A stretch of DNA of 64,000 bases, from the NCBI RefSeq assembly GCF_019059575.1, contig NW_024881568.1:186001-250000 (forward strand), in the 5' to 3' direction. How positions within the stretch are numbered: position 1 is the stretch's first letter; each line of letters opens with the position of its first letter. This document shows, in pieces, positions 41,236 to 53,000 of this stretch. The DNA is from Amphibalanus amphitrite. Lineage: Eukaryota; Arthropoda; Thecostraca; Balanomorpha; Balanidae. The notes beneath the pieces were generated by a model that saw only the letters and a list, made by a program, of their open reading frames with translations, was not told the DNA's origin and made no database searches. A program made the translations under genes and the position numbers.

Positions 41236-42526
41236 TTAGTGACAATATCGGACTAGCTTTTTACTTCCTATACAGCTACTGCATTCGTGTCAGTCATTGG
41301 GCCTATTGATATTTCAATGCACAGTGTTCCTGTGCACAGTCACATCTTGTGTAGGGTGTCGGTGCATTGAACATTGTCTCACCCTGCCTTATAGCCTCGG
41401 TAAAGGATCACCGAGTCACAGCAGCGATCTCTCATATACGCAGAATCAGACCCGACTATGACGACTATCCCGCACGGAGGGACCAGCGGAGACGCGGCGG
41501 AGGGCAGTCGGTCCTTCCAGGGAGGGTCGGGGGACGCTGACTGCAGGTTCACCGCTCTCCGATCACACACACGCGCACAGACAGACGCTGTGCCGGAGAC
41601 GGCTGTCCGCCGCGCGGACAGGGAACTCTCGGCCTACTATCACTGTGAGGGAGCCGACCGGACGCCGACCGGCGAGATCACAAACCTGTCACACAGCACC
41701 GCAGCGCCGCGCCCACAGCACTCGGAAAATACTCCACAATAGACTCAGCAGACAGGTCAACGGGCGGGTCAGAGGTCGCGGGTCAACGACTGATATTTGT
41801 CAGCACAGCTGCTCGGGGCTCATCGCGGGCCATTCAGAGGATCATCTCCAGCGGCCGAGCTTCCACCATCTCCAGTGTCAGAGGTTGGTCCACGGAGGCC
41901 GCCGCCGTGCCGCGGCCGTGCCCCCGTTGGCCGGCGTTAGGGGCCGGCCGGCGCGCCGTGAGCCGGAGCGGGCCGCGGCCCGGCCACCGGCCGCCACTCG
42001 GGATCGGCCTCCTCGTCACTGGATGTCGACGGTACTGAATCGGTGCTGGAGTCCCCGTGTCATACGATGGTGCCCTGCCGACAGACAGTCCGTCACACCG
42101 GGGGACAGTGACGGAGCAGTCCCGGGGATGGGCAAAGGCTGCAACTACATACTACTCAATACCTGAATAACTTGAATCATCATCAATTCAACTGCGTCAA
42201 TTACTTGAACCGTTCCATGGTCTCATTGGGTTGGCTACAAGAGCCGATGTTCAAAGCTCACTATCTAGAAAGGCAATATTGATCATTGATTTATTTCATC
42301 CACTAGCACGGGGTGGGTGTTTTGGGAAAGGCTACGAATGAGCTCGCGGACAGCACTTAATTGGGCTGGCATTTAAGTAACTGCTGTTTAATTTAGGTGC
42401 TTGTAATTATCAAGTTTGATGGAAATCGAGCCCACTAAAAATCTGCTGCCACTATAATCTATTATGCAGTAATTGTATCGGGGTCATGACCTTTTAGAAC
42501 TAAACCGTTTGCTATGGTGTGCGTTC
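41236..42526. other. unannotated region with a GC-rich block (about 41450-42130)
   Basis: The GC-rich block is open in several frames, and the minus strand from 42034 to 41834 is open in the phase that would follow channel exon 11. The acceptor context is poor and the product is not recognisable, so no exon is called. Confidence 0.3.
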
Positions 42527-42530
42527 TTAA

Positions 42531-43415
42531 CCCTCGCATGCGTGCGGCGTTTGCCAGCTTCTAATGTGTAGGGGGGGGGGGTCGGTTGGACCCCCCCCCC
42601 CTTGCCGTTTGGCCCCTGATCGAGCTAGAGCTTCGCGGAAAAAACGAGCGTGTTGCCCGTAACGAGAGGAAGCCGATGATACCCAATTTTAATGTCCTAG
42701 GTCATTGGTTGACCTTCCAGGTCAGGTCAATGACCCAAAGTCGGGAAAATCGGGACCTGTTAGAAAGTCGTAAAGTGTGGCTGCTAAGGGGTTTTTCGGG
42801 GTGCTGATCACGAATATCGTGTTAGTTTTGATCACAGATGATGTCTTGAAGCATTTAGACCAGGTCGAGTCAGGTCAGGTCAGGTCAACCAGTAGGCGTC
42901 GTGACGGGTATTCGTAGTACGTGTCAACCGCCTCTGACAGCTTCGTAACATGTTACGAAGTCACCAAAACTACTTCGTAAATGTTCAAATGGTTGCTAAA
43001 TTCGAATTCAGCTCCAAAAACTAGCCTAGAAACATGTAAAACTCGAAAAAGTGACCCGAGGTCACCCGAGGTCACCAAAGGTCAATGACCTGACCTGACC
43101 TTCAGGTGACCTTGACACACACGGGAGTAACATCAAATCACATGTTTGAACGTTTGAAACCACGAAAAGCTTGCAAACACGCGGCTAGTGCGAGCCGACA
43201 TACGCGAAATCGCGATTCCGGCCAAACATGGTCTCGGAAAAGAGGTCACAGGTCAAAGGTCATTTGGGTCAGGGTCATGAAATTTTCTGGGTAGGTGTCA
43301 AATTGATCAATGCGAGGGTACTGAAAGTTTCGTCGCGATCGGCCGCTTTTTACGCGAGTTATTCGCGAAAAACCATGGGGGGGGGTCCATCCGACCCCCC
43401 CTACACATGCGAGGG
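42531..43415. mobile_element. TTAA-flanked G-hairpin element, copy F (CCCTCGCATG ends)
   Basis: Flanked by TTAA at 42527-42530 and 43416-43419; ends CCCTCGCATG and CATGCGAGGG. G-run hairpins have GTCGGTTGGAC and GTCCATCCGAC loops. Dense TGACCT/AGGTCA including ACAGGTCAAAGGTCA near 43250. Confidence 0.82.
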
Positions 43416-43851
43416 TTAATTAATGATAATTTACCTAATCGTCATAAAAACAAATGTTAATAGGTGCACGGCTATAAAACGGAAGGAAGTATAGGAAGTA
43501 TAGGAACTCAAGGAAGCATTCTGTCTTGACCCAATTATAACTGAGAGCTAGCAAACAAGCAATAGGTTTAAGTAGGTACTTTTGGTACCAAAGGCATGTC
43601 CGTCATTGGAGAGAATCATATCATACAATTCCGCCTCCTTGAAATGTAAAGATATACAATTTTCGAAAAGCCTAGTACAATGGCTACCCTTTTTCAAAGC
43701 TTCAGAACACGCTACGACTCAGCTATCTAAGATAACCAGAGGTGATATTCATGGCAAAATTTGAAACGTTTCTCAGTTAAAAGTCTCTTTAAAGGGGCAG
43801 ACGTATAACCGCCACGGTCTACCCACGGCCTGCCCGCTGTATCGGACCCAC

Positions 43852-44088
43852 CTCGAGGTGAATGCTGGGGATGGAGGACTCGGAGCCGGAGCCGAGCGTC
43901 ACGGCCACCTGGTGCTCCTCGGGCGGCGTCACCTTCAGGCCGATGCTGTCCGTGGCCGGCATGTGCACGGTGCGCTCGCGCAGGCTGGGGTTCAGCGGTG
44001 GCAGCGTGTCGCCCAGGCCGCCCAGCTCCTCCAGACTGGAGATGTTGCGCGTGTTCTCGTACAGACTGAGTCGCAGCGAGTTGGAGCG
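43852..44088 (-). CDS. Slo2: SLO2 exon 11 of those visible: C-terminal tail
   Basis: It encodes [20 protein letters not shown] and a [13 protein letters not shown] stretch. A donor-like GTGGGT follows at 43851; if unspliced the frame ends ten codons later at 43819. Whether a further exon exists is open. Confidence 0.75.
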
Positions 44089-47000
44089 CTGCGCGGGCAG
44101 AGCGCGACCAGCTGAGTGCGCGGTGGGGGGCGCCAGGCGGCCGGAGGAGCGCGCGCGCCAACCGACCAGGCAGGGAGGCGGGGCACTATGTGGCATCGGC
44201 ACGGGTGCGGGACCGTGAACTGTGGATGGGTGAATTTGAGAGGGGGATCTTATGCAAAGCGTTGTCAGTTGCAGCAAACCAATCAGCGTCCTAGTGGGAG
44301 AGGACATGACGTAATCGGTGCCAGCCAACTGATCGCTGGTGCGTAGTAGTATCACTGAATGCGCGCAAATACCAAGCTTGTAAGTGTGATTCTTAAAAAC
44401 ATCGTAATGTGCAGGCAGGTGAAAGTTATTGCCTTCATTATTGCTATGACATAGGACGGCTCAGATTAGACAAATCCAGGCTGAAGGGTGATATGGGCCT
44501 ATCTGTTAGTAGTTCGTGCTTGTCTATTGACAGCAGCCTTGTCCGGGCCTGCTCTACAATGGAAGTCCGTCTAATTACGCGGCGCTTGGGCAGGGAAACA
44601 CGCATGGTCATCCCTACGGGTGCGCATGTACACGCCAAAGCATAGCCTTCATCACAGCCCAGCAATCAAAGAGAGAGACAGTTAGGAGTCGTGCTCGGTT
44701 ACTTCAAACGTGATCATCTTCCCTGAAGGCTGAAACAGGACAGTCGTGAGTGTTAGAGGTAGATATGAAAGATTTCAGCCACGTAAGCCGAGCGCAAGAC
44801 CGCTCTGCTGAGAAGGCAGAAAGAGTTTTAGAGGAATGTGCTGCATCGCAGCTTTAGAACTAAACAGTACAACAATTCAAGTGGCATTTTCAGGGTTTCT
44901 TCATCTCACAACTGCCCTTTTGCATACTGATTTAAGGGAGAAAACTCAGATATTGATAAGATACTAAAAAAATGGCATCAACAGGTCTGATGCATCTATT
45001 GAAAATGTATCGGGATCCCAGCATGTCAGTCGGGTGTTTCATCTGTTCATTTGCTCGCGTCTGAGCCCGCCCTAGGACCGCATCACCGTGCCGCCCTCAG
45101 GTTCGGCCGCTATACCAGCCTTATCAGTCCTCCACTACCAACCTTATCAGCCCGCCGCTACCAGCCTGATCAGCCCACCGCTACCAACCTGATCAGTCCT
45201 CCATTACCAACCTTATCAGCCCGCCGCTACCAACCTTATCAGTCCTCCGTCACCATTCTTTTCAGTCCTCCTCTCGTCATTCTGCCTCTACTGACCTTCA
45301 TCATCCCGCCGCCATCAGCCCGCCATCACTGACCTTCATGAGGATGTCGTCGACACGCAGTGAGCTGGAGCGCGCCCGCTGGTGCGGCGGATTCTGGTGC
45401 GGGCTGTCCGGCAGGCTCAGCGAGTTGCTCTTGGCTACCGTGTTGCGCGAGCACGCGCTGCCGCGCCGCCGCGGGTCGCACATGGATATGTTGGACTTTC
45501 GCCGGCTGTTGTGCCGCTCGAACGTCTTCTGCGCCGAGAACGGGCTTGGCCGAATCAGGTATCTGAGGGAGGGAAGGCGAGGCGTGAGCTCGAGAACAGG
45601 AGCCTTTGGAAGGGGCTCTGGTTTAATAGCACATGAATGCTGGGAGGTGAGCCAGTAAGTATAAAACCGTTGAGTAATAAATATTTTGGCGATTTTGATG
45701 ACGAACGACAAAATCTAAGACAGCAAAACAGCAAACATTTAAGATAACACTGTTCACAAAAATATGAGGCCTAGCTGGCGTTAGCGATCTTCACCTCCCC
45801 CTGCCCGACAGGTCCGGCTCGAGATTACATCGTTAGAGTCACGAACGATGTCGGCTACTGAGCATCGAGTGATATTACAGGCGATGTCGCCAGCTGACCC
45901 GAGACGATGGAACCGGATCCGCTTTTTACTATCGGTTATGCAATCTGCAGCTTGATCAGTGTCACACCGTTGATTTCATCTGTCTAGATAAGATTATTTG
46001 GACACCAGCTGAGACATTCTGCTGTCTTTGACCCGCCTACCTTTTGACTTCCTATCCTCCTTTAACCACTGACGCCCGTTTCCAGGCTGTTCTTGGAACT
46101 GTCATACTGTAGAAGACGGCTCACTCTAATCGGCTTAGTGGTTCGAGCTTTCATGGGGCTTCTAACGTTTTGACTGTCGTCTGCCTTTTATAAAGACTAA
46201 AGCATAGTAATTTTTGATAAGGTAGAGTAGATACGTTTTTTCATGTTAAAGCGAAACGTGAAATGATAAAATGTTTTTGCTTTATTTTGCAGGAAGATTG
46301 CAGTTTTATGTGTTCTATTTGGCCGAGGTTTTGCACTTACATTTATCCATATACCTACCCTATGTCACGTTTCCATTTCAAATGAAATCAATTAAAACTA
46401 CACAATATCCCTAAACCCGGCCGCTCCCGACTACCACACAAACAGCTGGCGACTCGGTAACGTACACGATGTCCCCCTCCTCCAGCTTCAGGTCACAGCT
46501 CGGGTTGATGATGACGTAACTGATGCTGCCACGCTTCTCCGACACGTCGTCGTAGTCCTCCACTGGTAAACCTGCGAGAGGAAAGATCAGCATCACCAGA
46601 CAGAAAGAACATAAATATATCCGGATGGAAATCAGTGACGAAATTATCCGCCACCTAAGGCAGTTATATTCTGAATAAAGATAGACGCATTTTATTACCA
46701 CCCAAGTGAAATGCGCGATTCTGCATATTTTCAGCTGATAAGTAATAAGAAAGAATATCACTCACTCACTCACTCACTCACTCACTCACTCACTCACTCA
46801 CTCACTCACTCACTCACTCACTCATTCACTCCCACACTCACCCAGACTTTGCATCCGACTCCTGACCAGCTGGGCGATCTCGGCCCTCTCAATCAGCTGA
46901 GAGTGATTCGCCTTCGGGTCCTCCTGCTGACCACACTGTGGGAAAATGAACATCAATCACAGCTGCACGGGATTCAGCTTGACTCACATGCCTGACTGAC

Positions 47001-50000
47001 AGCTGACAGCTGGCCTGTGCCTAACTTGCTTCAAATGTTATAAATCTTTCTTGGATCATTGTTCCTTATGTGTTTATTTGTTACCTTGCCCTCTTGCTAT
47101 GCGACCACAGTAAAGCAGCCATTCCCTTGTGTTTTGACGACAGAGCCGACACACGAGGTCGGAGGTCGGCTACCCACCAGGTCCGAGGCGCTCTCCGACG
47201 TGTCCATGGTGCGGTAAATGCCGATGGGAATCTCGCAGGTGGTCGAACACAGCTTCTGATACAGACGACCGTACGTTCGGATCCACATGTCTCCGGGAAG
47301 AATCCGCATCTGCCGCGAAAAACAAACAGCGCACATACGGCTTAAATTAATGGAACATTGTATTTACTCCAACAAACTACATAGTGTGATCTCTTAGGGA
47401 TGCAGTTTTTCTCCAGCACCAAACCCAAAAGAACGAGCCGACCAGCATTCACAAAATAGGTAATTGAATGATAATTGCATGGGTTTGTCTTAGAAGGCCG
47501 AAACGGATAATACGGTACCATGGACCCAAATGAGCTCATCGGTCATGCTGTTACGGCTATTTGCGTCGATCAAGACTAAATAATCGTCCAGGGAGCATTC
47601 GCAATTATCGGTAATAAGATTTAGTCATTAAGATGTGATATCAAGTCAAATAAAATAACTACCTTGTAATAACTTATCATCTAAGCAGTTAGACAGCACC
47701 AAATGTAAGCACCGCAGCATTGTGCTGTGCATGACCAAGTGCACAGCGCTATCAAATTTGATAAATAAAATCAATAAAGTTTGTGCATAATAAAATAATC
47801 GATGACTTTTTGCCATTACATTATTGAGCTTGGTATTTGTTATTTAATTACAAATAGCAAGGTCATTACGGACCTTTATTATTGCATCAAACAATATGAA
47901 TTAACCACAGTGCTGTTGACAGTAACATTTATGCTGCAGAGCAGCTCCCTATATATCTTCACCGGTTTCTCTCTGTACTGGTAGACTGTGCCGCAAGACT
48001 TCTGATTCATCCGGCACAGTATACCACTGCAGGCTTCTAGCTCCAGAGCCCGACGTCGGCAGAATGCCATCGGGCCGTTAGTCACAGGTATTCACTGATC
48101 CACAAAACGCAGCGATATTTGAATTTTGTGACTCAAATGCTGTATACCAGAGAAGACCTGGCACTTAGGAGGATTGGAATGCTTATTGCGGAACAGGGAA
48201 TTGCACTTTATCTAAAATGAAACCGGATGAATAAATGCGCACACATTTCAGCAACAAAACGCATTCACTTCTCACACCAATGTTGAGCTGCAAATAATTA
48301 AATATGTATGTATGCATCAGAGCGCTTAATTATCGATTCCGCCGGCCCCGTTTCACCCTGGCTCCCGCCGTGCGTGCGTCTCTTACCGAGGTCAGGAACC
48401 CTGAGCCGGGCGCCTGGTCGATACCCAGCAGCAGCCGCACAAAGATGATGAGGTAGTCCTTGACGAACGCCTGGTACAGCAGCGTGTCCAGCATGCTGGC
48501 GCTGAACACGGAGCCGGCGGCGAACGGCAGCCGGAACATGCAGGAGATGTGCGAGCCGCGGTCCTTCTCTCGCTGAAACAGCCGGCCGACGTCGTCAGAG
48601 CCCAGCAGCGGCGCCGTGTCTGCGCCGCCGGCGCCGCGCGCCCTTCTCAGCTGGGGGTCACAGCGGGCGCCGCCGTCACAGCCGGGTCACAGGCACAGCC
48701 GGCGCCGCCGTCACAGTCCCAGCGGGCGCCGCAGTCACAGGGGGCGCCTCAGTCACAGCCGGGGTAGCAGTCACAGGAGCGTCGCAGTCACAGGGTCACC
48801 GCAGTCACAGACGGGGGTCACGGTAGCGCAGATGTCACAGGACAATACGAGGGGCGGAGACGTCACAAAAGGGTATTAGTCACAGGGGTGTTTCATCACC
48901 AAAAGACATTAGACGAGGGCATAAGCACTTTCGAAATTGGCTAATATGGTAATCTAGATGATGCAGGTGGATAGGAAATCTCACTGTGAGGCTGGGAGAT
49001 CCATTGGAAGCCAGTCTGAGCCTGAACTGTCAGCAGTGACAAAAGACCAACCGGAAAATAAAAGAAATCGGGAAATATTGTAGCACTTCCTTCTCCAAAT
49101 TAGCATGATAAAAATTTCTGGGCATAAACAAAATAATGCGTAAATGCGTAGTTCTGAAGCCTCAAGAAGTTAACGCTGTGCGTTTAGAGAATCACATAGG
49201 TAAAAATGTTTCGGAAAGTAGTGATCACTTTTGAGGCTAATTGTACCTAAGCCTATTATGAAGAGAGTGAGATTTATTTATGGGCTTGCCCAAAACAATG
49301 TTTCTTTTTTACTTCATACTCGACATTATATTCTAACTTATTACCGGGCTAATATTTTTCTAAATATTACAAAGGTCTTATCTCTTACAAAATAATCTTA
49401 CAAAAGGCAACTTTTTCTTCGCTTTACATGACAAGTTGCAAGAAACGTTCCGAGAATACTTTGTCACAAAAAATCTGTCTTTTAGAAATATTCAGACAAA
49501 ATTAATTGCATAATGCATATTGCATATCAATATTTAACCCTCGCCGGCCGAGGGGGGGGGGGGGCGGGTGCCGCCCCCCCATAGGGTTTTTTCGCGATAG
49601 CTCCAACCACGCTGGCGATAGAGAGCTGAAACTTGGCATACCTGACCTTTGATCCAAGCTGGATCTTTTGACACCAACCGCATTTTTGGTCAGGTCAGGT
49701 CACTGACCTATGACGTCATAAGTGAACCTCTGCACGGTCTTCAGATGTCGCAACTTCGCAACGCCCTCACTGCCAGAGGAGATGTCACAGGGAAATGAAA
49801 CTCGCAGGATCTAGTATCCATTATGAGTCCCACAACTTGTATATCTCGGATTTTTCCTAAAGGTCATATGAGGTCAGGTCATTTTCGTGACCTCACCATT
49901 ATAAGTCAATGGGGAAAAATGAAAACTGCTATTCTGGCGCCGGGAACGATCTCCAACTATCTCAAGCACACAGAATCGTGATTTGATGCACTCCTTGCAA

Positions 50001-53000
50001 GGTTAGATGCGTCACTTTTGCAATGTTGACCTTGCGTGACGTCATTTATGACGTCATCAAGGTCATATTAGTTTTTCGTCAATAACTCTTGATCAAATTG
50101 AGCTAGCGAGCCGGGAAGCCACCAATGGACTCAGGAAGACCTGCCGAATCGAATGATATGCGACATGACCTCTTTCGACCAACTTCGTGACCTGGGGGTG
50201 CTGACCTGACCTTGACCTGAGGTCAACACCCCAAGTTGACCTGACCCGGACAAAAAGTATATCATTCGACGCGCCTGAGCGAGACGAACACGATGCTGCC
50301 AAAATCGGCGCTCTGCGGCCGTTTTTTGCGAAGTTATTCACCAAAAACTGAACCGTACCTTGGGGCACTTGACCTGGCCTCAGAGGTCACCGGTTGACCT
50401 AGGACCTTAAAATCGGGTACCAATCTCTGCGTCTTGTAACGGCGCACACGCTCGTTTTTTCCGCGACGCGCTAGCTCCACCAGGGGCGAAACGGCGAGGG
50501 GGGGTCGTACCCGCCCCCCCCCCTCGGCCGGCACGTATGTAGAAAACCAATAGGTCCGGCGAGGGTTAAATTAGTTTTATATAGAGACTGCTGCTATTCT
50601 GTTCAAGACCAGCACTGACGCCTGTTAAAATCGTCAATCATTTTGTTTTTTTCAATCCCATATGGTATTCGAAAAAATAAATACCCTGAAGTTATTAAAT
50701 TCATTAGTCACCCCTTGTGCCAGCCAATGTGATTATTTAGTTAGACTATAACTAAACTATGCAAATAAATGAAGCAACATATAAATACGAAGCGTTTTTG
50801 TCTGAAGTGCAGTGAATCTACATGTTGAATAATTTAATAATGCTAGCTGAAACTCACAACAGAGAACTCAGTAAAAGGAGCATATCTAATGGCAGCCACT
50901 ATAATGAACAAATGATCAACGTCGACTGTATATTTTAGTTATTGCACTACTGACACCCGATCCACTAGGCTTCGGTCTGAGGCGGTCAGAGTACAGGCTC
51001 TGACCTCAGAGCGGCTGCCTAAGGCGTAGCCGGGGCGCCGACAGCAGGCACCGCGCCTTGACGAGCCAATCGCACACCCGTCGTTATGAGCCTGATCAGA
51101 TCAATAGGCTGGCCGGTCACACACCAAGCCCTCTCGGCCCGACAGCCTTGAGGCGGCACAAGAGCGATCTACAGTCGGCTTTGGCCGCTCTCCACTGCAC
51201 TGTGGCTATGACAACGGACGGACAACACGGCGGTCACTGGAGGCGCGGCCTCCCGGCGCCACGGGTCACGGCAGCGACTAGAGGCGCGTCTAACCATTCC
51301 GGGAGGCAGGGAGGGAGGGCCGCCGAGGCGGCGGTGCAAGCAGGAGTCAGCGTGCGGCATGGTACACAGTGCGGCTGCAGGGGGCGGACGGTGCCGGGAA
51401 TACAGAGCTGCCTCACTGCTAGTGACACCAACTCGGGGAGCTACGGTTAGTTACTTTATCAAATGTCCTGCTCCAAAGGGACCTTTTCTCGGTCAGACGA
51501 ACGGTGCCCCTTCTGTCGACGAAAGATGCCTAGAAGACGCAGCACTGGGTCACTCGCGAGCTCTTGGTGGGCGTAAGCGGTTAAGGTTTAAGAAGGGGTT
51601 AAGAACAGACCAAGAAGTAGTCGAAACACCTCACCCAGAACACCATGCATACACGCATAGATTAGAGGTACAAAATATTCCAACTTAAGGTGCATCATGC
51701 GGGAGAAATATCGGACAGATTTGAGACCCAGTGTAATGTACGAACTATCGGCTGAACAGATCCTGTGAGCATAAGGCAAAAAGAACAAAAGAAACACATT
51801 CACATATGTAAACAATTGGCTACCGGCTATTTCCGAGACATCTAAGAAACATCTGAGTCACGAAAGGATGAGAGAAGAGATAAATGGTCATAAGAAGTAT
51901 CAAGAATGAAAGGCCATTACTCCTGTTGATAGCCTAAATAATATGTACAAACGACATAAGATCGTTAGCCCGCGCCCTGCTGGGGGGGGGGGGGTGTTTG
52001 AACACCCCCCTTGTGGTTTTTCGCGAATATCTCAAAAACGGCGGCGCGGAGCGCCGCCGTTTTTGGTACACCTTATTATACATCAATTCTACACATGTTG
52101 TGAAAATTTCAGACCAAGGTCATTCAAGGTCAGGTCACCAGGTCACTTGGAGTGACCTCACCTCATAAAAAGTTTCAATGTCTGTCATAGCTACACCGAG
52201 TGACCGATCGCTTTGAAACTTTCAGCGATTGCTAAGAGCAATAGTATGTACAAAATGTATATATCAGAATTTTGATATCGATGACCTAAGGTCAGGTCAA
52301 TTTTGCGACCTCCCCATTATAAGTCAATGGGAGAAAATTGAAATGCGCCTCTTTTGGACGAAAGACATTATAAACACTCCCAAACACCGAATTACAAGTG
52401 GTTTAGACACACTGAACATGAAAATGGTGTCCGTGACCCTTGCTTATGCCCTGAGGTCATCTTAGGTCACGAATGATATCTAACAGTTTTTCGCGAATAA
52501 CTTTTGATAGAGGCGTGCTAGAGCGATGAAAACGCCTTAGATGTGTTCAGCTCGACGATACGGATCGACTGATATGCAACATGACCCTTTCCGGTCAGGT
52601 CATGACCTTGACCTGAGGTCAAATTTTCAAGTTGACCTTTCAAGGTCAAGTTATAGTTCATTCGATGCGTCTTGACGAGAGGAACACGATGCCGGTAAAA
52701 GTAAGCTCGTACAAGGCTTGGGTCAAAAGTTATTGCAGAAAAACTGTTTCCGAAAAAATCGGCTATTTTTGCAGTTTTTGCCCCCTGCAGGCAAAACCGT
52801 TGACGTTAGGTCAAATCTGAAAGAATTACTCAGAAAGGGCGTTAATAGGGCTATCGAATGCGCTTTTCCGCGGCGCTGTAGCTCTATTGGTTCCCGAGTT
52901 ATGCGTTGGCTTCTTGGAAATTGTCGACATTCGACCTGGAAATCGGCGAAATTTTGCCTTCAATGACCTCTGGTGACCTGACCTTTGACCTGACCAAAAA

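Noticed and set aside
41834-42034. Possible final SLO2 exon: minus strand open in the right phase, ending LEMVEARPLEMIL-stop.
   Set aside because: The acceptor has no pyrimidine tract, the product is mostly Arg/Pro/Gly low complexity, and an overlapping frame is as plausible. Needs RNA evidence.
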